From contig PHBO01000007.1 in assembly GCA_002840645.1 (NCBI GenBank), positions 62,001-126,000 on the forward strand: 64,000 nt of DNA. Reading direction: 5' to 3'. Every line of letters begins with the position of its first letter. The stretch's first letter is position 1. A model generated the notes under the pieces. The model saw only the letters and a list, made by a program, of their open reading frames with translations, had not been told where the DNA came from and did not search any database. Both the position numbers and the translations under genes were made by a program. Of the stretch, positions 53,588 to 62,686 are shown piece by piece. This DNA comes from Candidatus Cloacimonetes bacterium HGW-Cloacimonetes-3 (GTDB taxonomy: Bacteria; Cloacimonadota; Cloacimonadia; Cloacimonadales; Cloacimonadaceae).

Positions 53588-54286
53588 ATGAGCAAGATAC
53601 TGATTGAAACGAAGCACATGACCAAATACTATCCCACCGGGGAAGGGAAATTCACCGCATTGCAGGATATTAACCTAAGTTTCGAAAAAGGTGAGTTTGC
53701 GGGTTTAGTGGGTCCCAGTGGTTCGGGTAAAACCACGCTGCTAAACATTATTGGTTCGCTGGACACCCAATCAGAAGGGGAGGTTATAGTGCTTGGTAAA
53801 GAAGTTTCCACGCTAAGTGCCAGGCAATCTGCTGCCCTGCGGAGCAAGCATATCGGCTTTATCTTTCAAACCTATAACCTGCTGCCGGTGTATAATGTGT
53901 ATGAGAATGTGGAACTGCCGTTGCTGCTGCTGAAAATGAGCACAGAAGAGCGCAAGAAAGCCGTGATGGAAGCTCTGGAATGGGTGGGACTTACCGATAA
54001 GCTGAAATCACGCCCCAACCAGTTATCCGGCGGACAAGGGCAGCGTGTATCCATAGCCCGGGCGATGGTAAAGAAACCGCAAATCGTGCTGGCAGATGAG
54101 CCTACCGCTAACCTCGATACAGAAAACTCGCTGCATATCCTGGATACGATGCTGAAAATAAACCGGGAAACCGGTACCACCTTTGTTTTCTCTACCCACG
54201 ATCAAAAGGTGGTGAATTATCTTAACCGGGTGATAACCCTGGTGGACGGAAAGAAGGCTAAAGATGATCTTAAAGTTAGCGTATAA
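53588..54286 (+). CDS. ABC transporter ATPase (LolD/MacB type)
   Basis: 232 aa; ATG 53588 has GAGGAG seven bases upstream, better than the GTG one codon earlier. Walker A GPSGSGKTT (about 42-50), Q-loop FIFQTYNLLPVYNVYENV, signature LSGGQGQRVSIARAM, Walker B VLADEPTANLD and H-loop STHDQKV are all intact. The NLLPVYNVYENVELPLLL segment is typical of LolD/FtsE/MacB ATPases that pair with FtsX-like permeases. It overlaps the first permease gene by 23 bp. Confidence 0.96.
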   Translation: MSKILIETKHMTKYYPTGEGKFTALQDINLSFEKGEFAGLVGPSGSGKTTLLNIIGSLDTQSEGEVIVLGKEVSTLSARQSAALRSKHIGFIFQTYNLLPVYNVYENVELPLLLLKMSTEERKKAVMEALEWVGLTDKLKSRPNQLSGGQGQRVSIARAMVKKPQIVLADEPTANLDTENSLHILDTMLKINRETGTTFVFSTHDQKVVNYLNRVITLVDGKKAKDDLKVSV

Positions 54287-55442
54287 AAACATCCTCGGCA
54301 ATGGCTGGCGCAGCCTCATCAATGTAATTATCCTCTCTATCGTGCTAACCGGCATGATCTGGATGCAGGGCTTGTACGACGGCTGGGGACGCATTGCCAG
54401 ACGCCAGATGATAGCCTGGCAGTTTGGCTCCGGGCATTATGAGCAGGTGAACTACGATAAATACGATAGTTTTACCCTGGATAAAAGCAATGCTGCCCTA
54501 TCCCCTGAGATGGAAAAGCAGGTGGCTGACGGTAAGGCAGTGCCTATCCTGTATTCGGCAGGCGTAATCTACCCTCAGGGCAGGATGACGCCGGTTGTGA
54601 TAAAAGGCATTCCCACGCAGCAAAGCATCCTTGCCATCCCTACCGAATATCTGAAGATTGCAGATAAATCTGCCCCTGTGATACCGGTTATCATCGGTAA
54701 GCAGATGGCAAAAAGCACTCGCCTGAGCGAGGGAGATCAGTTTACTATGCGCTGGAAAGATATTTATGGAGTTTTCAATGCTTATGATGTAGTGATAGCC
54801 AAGGTGATGAATACCCCCGTGCCCACCACGGATGTGGCGCAGGTGTGGATGGATTATGACAAGCTGAACGAAGTAAAAGCCCTCAACAATTCTGCCACCC
54901 TGATTGTGCTAAAAGACAAGCCTGTAAACAGCGATTTAGGAAGTGACTGGAGATACTTAAGCACAGATGACAGCATGGCCGGCACAGATGCCATGATAAG
55001 CGCAAAACGAGTTGGCGGATACGTGATATTTACTCTCTTGCTGTTTTTAGCCATGGTAGCCATCTTTGATACTCAGATTCTCTCTATCTTCAAACGCAGA
55101 AAAGAAATAGGAACGCTTATCGCTTTGGGGCTTACCAAACGGCAAATCATCCGGCTGTTTACCTTGGAAGGCACTCTGTATATGCTATTGGGAACTGTAT
55201 TTACCGGCATATTCGGCATGCCACTCTTCCTGTATTTTGGGATCAAGGGCTATAGTATGCCTGTGGATGTGAGCAGCTATAACATAGCAGGTATGTCAGA
55301 TTCCATTAAATGTTATTACTCACCTATCATGATCATCAGCACCTTTCTGATAGTGATGCTGGTAACAGTCTTTGCCAGTTGGCTGCCCACGGCAAGAATT
55401 GCCCGCATGAAAGCCACTGATGCCCTTTTGGGAAAGGTATAA
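54264..55442 (+). CDS. FtsX/LolE-like ABC permease (first)
   Basis: 392 aa. One N-terminal membrane helix (about 12-35), a periplasmic MacB-PCD-like domain, and three C-terminal helices (YVIFTLLLFLAMVAIFDTQI; ILSIFKRRKEIGTLIALGLT, the conserved cytoplasmic loop; ending ASWLPTARIARMKATDALLG). This is the type VII ABC topology of LolC/E and MacB. It pairs with the adjacent ATPase and second permease. Confidence 0.92.
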   Translation: MILKLAYKNILGNGWRSLINVIILSIVLTGMIWMQGLYDGWGRIARRQMIAWQFGSGHYEQVNYDKYDSFTLDKSNAALSPEMEKQVADGKAVPILYSAGVIYPQGRMTPVVIKGIPTQQSILAIPTEYLKIADKSAPVIPVIIGKQMAKSTRLSEGDQFTMRWKDIYGVFNAYDVVIAKVMNTPVPTTDVAQVWMDYDKLNEVKALNNSATLIVLKDKPVNSDLGSDWRYLSTDDSMAGTDAMISAKRVGGYVIFTLLLFLAMVAIFDTQILSIFKRRKEIGTLIALGLTKRQIIRLFTLEGTLYMLLGTVFTGIFGMPLFLYFGIKGYSMPVDVSSYNIAGMSDSIKCYYSPIMIISTFLIVMLVTVFASWLPTARIARMKATDALLGKV

Positions 55443-55453
55443 GGGAGGGAAAG

Positions 55454-56719
55454 GTGTTTAAGTTTGTACTAAAAGGGCTATTCCGAGACCGCTCGCGCAG
55501 CTTCTTCCCTATCCTGATAGTGACAGCAGGTGTGATGGTAACTGTGTTCCTCACTTCTTTTTTGGATGGTTATCTGCGCTCTATGATTCGCCAAAATGCC
55601 CGCTTTGCCACAGGTCACATGAAGATAGTAACCAATGCCTATGCCGAAAAGCTCTCCCAAAAACCCTATGATCTCGGCTTTATCAATTCTGAAAGCGAAT
55701 TTGAGCAGTGGAAAAAGGAATTTCCAGACATCCGCTGGACACCCAGAATTTATTTCGGTGCTTTATTAGATGTACCAGATGCAAGCGGTAACACAAGTGA
55801 GCAGGGTGATATATTTGGCATGGCAATAGATATGCAGGATGAAACTGCAGTGAAAGATATACAGATCAAGGAAGCATTGCTTCAGGGCAGATTGCCGGAG
55901 CAGCCCGATGAAGTTCTGCTGAGTGAAGACCTGTTTAACAAGCTGGGGCTAAGCTTGGATTCCACCATAACTTTGCTGGGATCAAGTGTCTATGGAGCGA
56001 TGGCATTTCGCAATTTTAGCGTATGCGGCACCATTAGCTTTGGGGTGGAGGCGATAGATAGAGGCGGACTAGTGGCAGACATTGAAGACATTAGAGCTTT
56101 TCTGGATATGCCGGGAGGAGCCACAGAGTACTTTGGCTACTTACCTACTGCGGATTATGACGATGCCAAGGCTAAGGAGATCAAAAAGCAGTTTAATGCC
56201 AAGTATAACTCCGAGGATGAATTTGCACCGGTGTTGCTAACTTTAACCGACCAAAATGACCTGGGGATATTACTGGAGTTTTACGGTGCTTACTTGGGTA
56301 TGATCAGCTTCATATTTGTAATCATAATAGCTATCGTGCTGTGGAATGCCGGTTTGATGAATAGCATCCGCCGTTATGGGGAGTTTGGACTCCGGTTGGC
56401 AATGGGCGAGCAAAAGAAGCACCTCTACTGGTGGCTGATCATGGAGTCTCTCGCCATCGGCGTAGTAGGCTCTGTTATCGGGGCGGCAATTGGAATAATG
56501 GTGCTGCTGTATTTCCATACCCACGGCATCGATTTTGGCGTTTTCCTAAAGGATTCCTCCATCATGATGGAGAACATAATATATACCTCAGTGGAGCTTA
56601 AGAATGTGCTCCTGGGCATCCTACCCGGGATATTATCCACCCTGTTGGGAGCTATGCTTGCCGGCATCGGGATTTTCCGCCGTAAAACCTCACAACTTTT
56701 CAAGGAGCTGGAAACATGA
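55454..56719 (+). CDS. FtsX/LolE-like ABC permease (second)
   Basis: 421 aa, GTG start with a strong AGGGAGG run upstream. Same layout as the first permease: N-terminal helix, a large periplasmic domain, then three helices (YLGMISFIFVIIIAIVLWNA, RRYGEFGLRLAMGEQKKHLY loop, GILPGILSTLLGAMLAGIGI). Two unequal permeases suggest a LolC/LolE-like heterodimer. The stop overlaps the next start by 4 bp. Confidence 0.92.
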   Translation: MFKFVLKGLFRDRSRSFFPILIVTAGVMVTVFLTSFLDGYLRSMIRQNARFATGHMKIVTNAYAEKLSQKPYDLGFINSESEFEQWKKEFPDIRWTPRIYFGALLDVPDASGNTSEQGDIFGMAIDMQDETAVKDIQIKEALLQGRLPEQPDEVLLSEDLFNKLGLSLDSTITLLGSSVYGAMAFRNFSVCGTISFGVEAIDRGGLVADIEDIRAFLDMPGGATEYFGYLPTADYDDAKAKEIKKQFNAKYNSEDEFAPVLLTLTDQNDLGILLEFYGAYLGMISFIFVIIIAIVLWNAGLMNSIRRYGEFGLRLAMGEQKKHLYWWLIMESLAIGVVGSVIGAAIGIMVLLYFHTHGIDFGVFLKDSSIMMENIIYTSVELKNVLLGILPGILSTLLGAMLAGIGIFRRKTSQLFKELET

Positions 56720-57456
56720 AGAAACTAATAACCATACTTAGTCTGATAGCAAGCCTTACCTTGCTGAATGCAGCCTACCCCGATGGTAACGAATTGCTAA
56801 AAAAGATAGACGACAACATGCTTTCCAAAACAATGAAAGCAAAAACCACCATGGTAGTGCAAACTAAAAGAGCCACAAGAACCATGGTATCTATCAACTG
56901 GGCGCAAGGCAACAGCAAGTCGTTTTCGGAATACCTGTCTCCCGCCCGTGAAAAGGGCACTAAGATGCTGAAAGACGGAGATAACCTGTGGATATACGAT
57001 CCCAATACAGACCGCATAATTCAAATCTCCGGCAACATGCTAAAGCAATCTGTGATGGGTTCCGATCTCTCCTACGAGGATTTCATGGAAGAAAGTACCA
57101 TGCAAGAGAGCTATACCGCCACGGTAAGCGGAGCAAAGGTATATGAGAAGCGAGATTGCTGGGTGCTAAACCTAAGTGCTAAGAAAGCGGATGTAGCCTA
57201 CCAAAAGATAACGATGTATGTGGATAAAGTGCGCTTTATACCGCTATATGAAGATCGCTACGCCAAAAGCGGTAAGCTGCTAAAAACCACTCGTGTGCAG
57301 GAAGTTATGCAGGTAAAAGACCGCTGGTATCCCAAAACTGTGCTTTACAAAGATGCACTCAAGAACAGCAAGGGTACCCTGTTTAACGTTGAGAGTATCG
57401 AATTTGATCTTAGCATCCCTGCCTATATCTTTTCCAAAGCCTCACTTAAGAAATAA
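56716..57456 (+). CDS. LolA-like outer-membrane lipoprotein-sorting protein
   Basis: 246 aa. A signal peptide (1-18) is followed by a LolA/LolB-like fold of the PF17131 type: MSKTMKAKTTMVVQ-like opening, FSEYLSPAREKGTKMLKDGD, NLWIYDPNTDRIIQISG and YEDFMEESTM. The protein is soluble or periplasmic and carries lipidic or lipoprotein cargo between membranes. It closes the TetR-barrel-ABC-permease operon and makes an inner-to-outer-membrane trafficking role likely. Confidence 0.9.
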   Translation: MKKLITILSLIASLTLLNAAYPDGNELLKKIDDNMLSKTMKAKTTMVVQTKRATRTMVSINWAQGNSKSFSEYLSPAREKGTKMLKDGDNLWIYDPNTDRIIQISGNMLKQSVMGSDLSYEDFMEESTMQESYTATVSGAKVYEKRDCWVLNLSAKKADVAYQKITMYVDKVRFIPLYEDRYAKSGKLLKTTRVQEVMQVKDRWYPKTVLYKDALKNSKGTLFNVESIEFDLSIPAYIFSKASLKK

Positions 57457-57505
57457 GCCAGATTGCTTGCTTCGTACCGTGCTGTTTATCGGTAATTAGA
57501 TTGCC

Positions 57506-59773
57506 TTATTTACCCTTGCGGGTGTAGATTTCCAAGTGGTGTTTTTCAATCCGGCGGGTGAGCGTACTTTCGGACATATTCAGGATGCGGGCAGCATCTT
57601 TTTGTTTGCCTTCTGCTTCTTGCAAAGCCTTGAGGATTGTATCTTTCTCAGCTTGCTGGGTAACATGGCTAAGGGCAGAAAGGGATGTAACCCTTGATTT
57701 TCCTTCCAGGGGTAGTAGCGACAGAGCATTTTCGTCCCATATATTGCCGGGGCACAAGATAAACAGCCTCTCTATCATATTCTTTAGTTCACGCACGTTT
57801 CCGGGAAAGGGGTGCAGCTTCAAGTGTTTTACAAAGCTGCTGTCCAGCACTGGTTTGGGGCGGTTGTTTTGCTCGGCTAACAATTCGGCATAGTGCTCCA
57901 CCAGCGGAAGTATATCCTCAGGACGGCTTCTTAACGGAGGAATGTGTATCTCTAGGGTGTTCAAACGATGAAAGAGATCCAGACGGAACAGGTCTGCGCT
58001 TAACATTTCTTCCAGTTTGCGGTTTGTGGAGCAGATAATCCTGCAGTCAAAGGATATCTCTGCAGAAGCACCTACAGGTGTAACCTTGCGGGATTCAAGC
58101 ACTCTCAGCAGTTTGGACTGTAGTTCCTTTGGCATGTCGCCTATTTCATCCAAGAACAAAGTGCCGTGGTTAGCCTGTAGGAAGAAGCCCTTATGGTCGT
58201 TTATAGCACCGGTGAATGAGCCCTTGCGATGCCCAAAGAACTCGCTTTCCATCAAGCTTGGGCTTATCGCAGAAACATTTACTGCTACAAAAGGTCCGCT
58301 GCTGCGGATGCTGTTCATGTGAATCAGGTTGGCAATCACATCTTTACCTGTACCGGATTCACCCGTAATCAGCACGCTGGCACTGGGGTGCTGAGCTGCC
58401 AACATGGCAGTTTCCAGCACTTTCTGATGTTGAGAGCTCTGCCCTACAAACTTTCCCAGCATGCGGTTTGTAAAGCGGGAAGCGAGCTTGGTGTAATCGT
58501 CCTGAACCCGATCCAGCTTTGACATCAGAGCTTTTAACTGTTTGTCGAACTCGTTTGTTTTATCATTCATTACGGTAGCCATGTATTCCCTGTAGATGGG
58601 GTCGATATCTTTAAGTGTTGTTATGGCTTTGGAGTAATCTTTCTTAATCTCATAATAATCCGAGAGGTTTAGGGTGGTAACCACAAGCTGAGGATACTGC
58701 TTATGTTTGGTGAAATACTTTTTAGCACCCAGCAGTGTTTTTTTTGCTTCTGCCAGTTCCCCGATATTAAGCAGTAAATTAGCCCGGTTAAGCTCTATCT
58801 CGTTGGCAAGCATGGTGCTGTTCATCTGTTTAGCATGCAGGGTAGCTTTGTGTAAATAGTCCACCGCCGTAGCGGAGTTATCCAAATAGCGGTAACAGCC
58901 GGCAAGGTTGCTGTACAACTCTATCAGGAAACGGGGATCCTCAAAACCGAGGGTATCGGCATAAGCTTTGCAATCCAGCAAATTGTCCAGTGCGGGCTGA
59001 TACAATTTCTGCTGTAAATACAGCACTCCCAGATTAAACATCAGATGTAGCTTACGAACAGGGATAACGTTGTCACCGCTAATTTTGATTCCTTTGTTTA
59101 GAATGCTCTCGGCATCATCGAACCTGTTCAACATCGTGTATAGCGTGGAAAGGTTGTTTATTATCAGCAGCTGACGGTTCACATCCCCCATTTCCAAGGC
59201 AAGCTGAAACGCTTCCGCAAGATACGCCAAAGCTCTGTGATGCTCCGAAAAGCGGTAATAGGCATTACCCAAGGCGATTTTTAGCTGAAGAGTAAGCTCC
59301 ATATCCTGCACTTCCTGGCATAGCTTCTCTGCTTTTGTGAAAAACTTAATAGCATTAACACGGTCATTCTGAGCAAGGTAATAGGTGCCGGTGTACATCA
59401 TGCACTCCGTAATTATCCGTGTACCTTGAGATTTCTTGGCAGCAACAATAGCGATATCCATACAGCGTTTTTGTTTATCCGGGACGTCGCTATCTGTATA
59501 ACAGCGGGATAGAATAATATTGCATCTGGCAATCATCAGGTAGTTTACTTGTTCCACTGCGGAAGACAGCAAGTTTAACACCAACTCCTCCGCTTCTTGC
59601 TTCTGGTTCATGGTTACCAAAGCGCGGGCATAAAGATACTGCAGTGTGTTGCGCTCGGTTTCAGAGCTAACGTTTGGAAAGAGAGCTTCATATTGAAGCA
59701 TGAATTGCATGGGGTCTGCTTCGGTGAGGTGTTCCAGTTGGATAACTGCCTGTTCATCTATGCTTTGTTTCAT
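57506..59773 (-). CDS. Sigma-54-dependent activator with TPR sensor
   Basis: 755 aa. Residues about 1-400 are tetratricopeptide repeats (YYLAQNDRVNAIKFFTKAEK, GNAYYRFSEHHRALAYLAEA). No receiver, GAF or PAS domain is seen. The AAA+ core (about 430-670) has Walker A GESGTGKD, the sigma-54 contact loop as GSFTGA (usual GAFTGA), Walker B GTLFLDEIGDM and R-finger RLDLFHRL. A Fis-type HTH ends it (KQKDAARILNMSESTLTRRI). It activates sigma-54 promoters in response to an unknown protein partner sensed by the TPRs. Its targets are not visible here. Confidence 0.93.
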   Translation of the reverse strand: MKQSIDEQAVIQLEHLTEADPMQFMLQYEALFPNVSSETERNTLQYLYARALVTMNQKQEAEELVLNLLSSAVEQVNYLMIARCNIILSRCYTDSDVPDKQKRCMDIAIVAAKKSQGTRIITECMMYTGTYYLAQNDRVNAIKFFTKAEKLCQEVQDMELTLQLKIALGNAYYRFSEHHRALAYLAEAFQLALEMGDVNRQLLIINNLSTLYTMLNRFDDAESILNKGIKISGDNVIPVRKLHLMFNLGVLYLQQKLYQPALDNLLDCKAYADTLGFEDPRFLIELYSNLAGCYRYLDNSATAVDYLHKATLHAKQMNSTMLANEIELNRANLLLNIGELAEAKKTLLGAKKYFTKHKQYPQLVVTTLNLSDYYEIKKDYSKAITTLKDIDPIYREYMATVMNDKTNEFDKQLKALMSKLDRVQDDYTKLASRFTNRMLGKFVGQSSQHQKVLETAMLAAQHPSASVLITGESGTGKDVIANLIHMNSIRSSGPFVAVNVSAISPSLMESEFFGHRKGSFTGAINDHKGFFLQANHGTLFLDEIGDMPKELQSKLLRVLESRKVTPVGASAEISFDCRIICSTNRKLEEMLSADLFRLDLFHRLNTLEIHIPPLRSRPEDILPLVEHYAELLAEQNNRPKPVLDSSFVKHLKLHPFPGNVRELKNMIERLFILCPGNIWDENALSLLPLEGKSRVTSLSALSHVTQQAEKDTILKALQEAEGKQKDAARILNMSESTLTRRIEKHHLEIYTRKGK

Positions 59774-59874
59774 TATATGCTCCCAATTGCTATTGGGCGC
59801 ATTTTCGCCTTTAGCTTAATTAAAGTCAAGATAAATGTAAGATAATACTTGGATAGGTGTTGATTCGGCAGTTG

Positions 59875-60075
59875 TTACTTATGCTTTTTGGAAGCGTCCC
59901 GCTTTTGTGCTGCCTTTGTCTCACGGTCTTTGCGATGCCAGATAAGGTGAAGCTCGAAGCCCACAAAGGCAAGAAATAAGCCGAACAAGCCTTCCCAACC
60001 CAGGATGGGGAACAGCACAAACAACGCTGAGCCGATAAAGCTGAACTCTATTGCTGCTAATAAATATTGATTCAT
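59875..60075 (-). CDS. Small two-helix membrane protein
   Basis: 66 aa from ATG 60075 with AGGAG six bases upstream. Two hydrophobic helices (about 5-22, 25-45; LLAAIEFSFIGSALFVLF, GLFGLFLAFVGFEL) precede a basic tail (HRKDRETKAAQKRDASKKHK). No family recognised. It starts 28 bp after the SUMF1/PEGA gene, probably on the same transcript, perhaps as its membrane partner. Confidence 0.72.
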   Translation of the reverse strand: MNQYLLAAIEFSFIGSALFVLFPILGWEGLFGLFLAFVGFELHLIWHRKDRETKAAQKRDASKKHK

Positions 60076-60103
60076 GATAACTCCTATATATGTGTATAAG
60101 TCT

Positions 60104-61510
60104 TTAATATGCCCGTGCGTTACGCACCAGACGAAAACCAATGTCTTTGGAGGAAGCATGGGGAGAGTTTCCTCCGCGGGAGGTACTGATGCACAGTTCT
60201 GCTGCACTCATCCAGCTACCGCCACGAATAATGCGGTACACCCCGCTTACTGCACCTGTAGGGTAATCCTCGTGCTCATTACCATAAACGCCCCACCAGT
60301 CCCAACACCACTCATATACATTGCCGCTCATATCGTAAAGCTCAAACTCATTGGCTTTCTTTTGCCCTACTTCGTGCGCTTTTTTCTCGCTGTTCAGGTC
60401 ATACCACGCCACCTCATTAATCTTGTTACTGCCGGAATACTGCAAACGGTTGGCACTGTCTGCACATCGTGCCGTGTATTCCCATTCTGCTTCCGAGGGC
60501 AAGCGATAACCGGACGCACTCCAATTGCAGGTTACACTGTAGCGTAGGGAATCGTGTTCACTGATATTATTGGCATCGGGAAAGCTCTTATTGATCTTGT
60601 AGCAGGGCGTTAAGCCCTCTTTCAGGCTAAGGGCATTGCAGAATTCCAGTGCTTCATACCATGACACATTGGTCACGGGCTGGTTGGTAGCCGTGCGAAC
60701 CGAGGGATTGCTGCCGGTAACTTCCTGCCAAAGTGCTTGTGTAACCTCGGTGCTGCCGATCAGGAAAGGATAGAGGCTAACCTCGTGGCGGGGGTGCTCA
60801 TATTCACTGCGGTCAATAAACTGGCTGCCCATAAAGAAGCTTCCTTCGGGAATATAAACCATGTTATTGGCATAAGGCTTTGCTTCCTGACGGGTTAGCG
60901 TAATGATGGAGGCGCTACCGGAACTAAGTTCTATATCCCTGCGGATGCAATAATACTTGTTAAATAGTTCCAGACTGTATTCACCAGCCGGGATTTTCTT
61001 AAATTTCTTGCTCTTCTCTGCGGCAACGCTGCCAAGATATTCGCCTCCAAGGTACAAATCTCCATCCCATGCGCTGTTTATTTCCAGCGTGGAAAAGCCG
61101 AAAGTGTGGCTGTTAATAATAGGGGGCAGGGTGCTGGAAACGGTTAGCTCTGGCTTAACCTCAGACTTTACCTCGGCTGCCTTGACAGGGCTTGTGTAGG
61201 GCGGGGGAAGTGCGTCGAAATCCAATGTAAGTATCTCGTCCTCATTCAGGAAAAGCTGATGCTTATATTTCCCTTTAGGGTTTCTCAGCTCCACTTCGTG
61301 CATTCCCGCAGGCGTATCTCCCCAGGTGGCAGTGCCATTGGCAAACAGGCTTTGCACAAACACCCCGTCCAGATACAGATCACCGCCGAATCGGGACATG
61401 ATCTTCAGCGTGCCGCAACTGCTTGGAGCGGTGGGGATAAGCTCTGCGTTCTGGGCGCAGAGAGCAATGCTGGTAAACATGATAAGCAAAAGCACAAGGA
61501 TGTGTTTCAT
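60104..61510 (-). CDS. SUMF1/FGE-family protein with PEGA-like domains
   Basis: 468 aa. A signal peptide (1-19) is followed by two PEGA-like beta domains (about 35-95 and 130-200; GGDLYLDGVFVQSLF, DGDLYLGGEYLGSVA), then an SUMF1 domain (about 215-465): YIPEGSFFMGS, VTNVSWYEALEFCNALS, RLPSEAEWEYTAR, NVYEWCWDWW, RGGSWMSAAELC and DIGFRLV. Of the two catalytic cysteines of formylglycine-generating enzyme, the first aligns with Ser and only the second (in ELC) is retained. It is therefore probably not a sulfatase activator; SUMF1 relatives often bind ligands. Exported. Confidence 0.9.
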   Translation of the reverse strand: MKHILVLLLIMFTSIALCAQNAELIPTAPSSCGTLKIMSRFGGDLYLDGVFVQSLFANGTATWGDTPAGMHEVELRNPKGKYKHQLFLNEDEILTLDFDALPPPYTSPVKAAEVKSEVKPELTVSSTLPPIINSHTFGFSTLEINSAWDGDLYLGGEYLGSVAAEKSKKFKKIPAGEYSLELFNKYYCIRRDIELSSGSASIITLTRQEAKPYANNMVYIPEGSFFMGSQFIDRSEYEHPRHEVSLYPFLIGSTEVTQALWQEVTGSNPSVRTATNQPVTNVSWYEALEFCNALSLKEGLTPCYKINKSFPDANNISEHDSLRYSVTCNWSASGYRLPSEAEWEYTARCADSANRLQYSGSNKINEVAWYDLNSEKKAHEVGQKKANEFELYDMSGNVYEWCWDWWGVYGNEHEDYPTGAVSGVYRIIRGGSWMSAAELCISTSRGGNSPHASSKDIGFRLVRNARAY

Positions 61511-61522
61511 AGCATATTGACC

Positions 61523-62236
61523 CTATTTGATGATATCTATAGGTACGCTGGTTTTACCTTCGATGGCAGCTTTTAGGATCAGCAGTTCGTTATTATGCAG
61601 GCGGATGCAGCCTTCAGAAGCGTTAGTGCCGATGGAGGCAGGATTGTGGGTGCCGTGGATGCCTATTCCCCGCCATGTTTTACCGGAGAAAGAACCCTTA
61701 GCCCCGGTGTATAAGGCGATAAAGAAGGGACCGTATGCACCTTTGATATCTCCCTTACCGTCCTTGAAATCATGTGTCCAACTGCTGGAATCCTTGATGT
61801 AGTTTACTTCGTAATGTCCTTCGGGAGTGGCGTTGTCGCCCTCTTTGGTTTTATCCTCAGGGTTTTTACCCAGTGCCACGCTGTAGCTCGCCTTCAAAAC
61901 GCCATCACGGTAGTAGTGCAGCAGGTGGCGGCTTTTTTCCACCAGCAGATAGTCACCTTTGCTAATCATGCGCGCCTGTTTGGTTCTGGCGGTGTCTGGT
62001 GCTTTGGGGGAAAGCGTATCCGCTGCAACCGTAACGGTCTGATTCACCAATTTTAGCGGATCCTTGGCTTCCTGTTTCTGCGGAGCTATTGGTTTCATGG
62101 CAGGAACCCTGTCTTTGCTAACAAGGCTCCAATAAAAAAGCAGCAAAGCCACGAGCACAAACAACAGTATAAGAATAAGGCAGGATGTGCCCCGATTCTT
62201 GCGATAGCGCAGGTTGTGTAATCCCAAGCGGTTCAT
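61523..62236 (-). CDS. L,D-transpeptidase (YkuD family)
   Basis: 237 aa. An N-terminal membrane anchor (about 17-38) precedes a YkuD domain with the active-site motif HGTHNPASIG and ASEGCIRLHN (catalytic Cys about residue 209). The SYSVALGKNPEDKTKEGDNATPEGHY segment is typical of the ErfK/YbiS group, shown here only in pieces: ALGKNPEDKTKEGD and TPEGHYEV. It crosslinks peptidoglycan or anchors proteins to it. The SUMF1/PEGA gene follows after 12 bp. Confidence 0.93.
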   Translation of the reverse strand: MNRLGLHNLRYRKNRGTSCLILILLFVLVALLLFYWSLVSKDRVPAMKPIAPQKQEAKDPLKLVNQTVTVAADTLSPKAPDTARTKQARMISKGDYLLVEKSRHLLHYYRDGVLKASYSVALGKNPEDKTKEGDNATPEGHYEVNYIKDSSSWTHDFKDGKGDIKGAYGPFFIALYTGAKGSFSGKTWRGIGIHGTHNPASIGTNASEGCIRLHNNELLILKAAIEGKTSVPIDIIK

Positions 62237-62686
62237 ATAATTCTACTCACTTCTTAGAGTGTATTTTGTATATTTTAGGGCGTGTAATGTGTTACCGGAT
62301 ATAAAGCTATGCGCCAATTAGTGCAGATGCAATACAAGCTGATATAGCTAAGCATTATGTCTCCAGTATTAACGATAAGCCACGATTTGAAGTATATGTG
62401 GAATGTCAAATAAAAAAAGGTGTTCACGAACAATCAGCATGCAATTTAAGCATAGCCTGGCTAATCTCCGGCACTCCCCAATTCGCATCTCACTTGCTGC
62501 AATTGGGGTAGCATTACGCATGAACTACGCATCCCATCCGTAATTCATGCGTAATGCATAAGTAATTGGAGCAAGGAAGAAGCAGGCGAAAATGCGGGAA
62601 AGCAGAAAGGTCTTGACATTTTAATCCATACGAACAACCTTGCAGGTTGCTATACAGTGAACAGACAACATAGAGGTGTTTCGCCC
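62237..62686. other. Intergenic region with repeat copy 3 and promoter of the glycosyltransferase genes
   Basis: 450 bases between divergent genes. Apart from repeat copy 3 it contains a TTGACA at about 62613 that may be a -35 element of the glycosyltransferase operon; the -10 is not clear. No gene seen. Confidence 0.5.
62493..62577. repeat. Dispersed palindromic element, copy 3
   Basis: Core 62511-62557 again reads GCATTACGCATGAA ... TTCATGCGTAATGC around TACGCATCCCATCCGTA, followed by AAGTAATTGGAGCAAGGAAG. It is nearly identical to copies 1 and 2. Confidence 0.9.
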
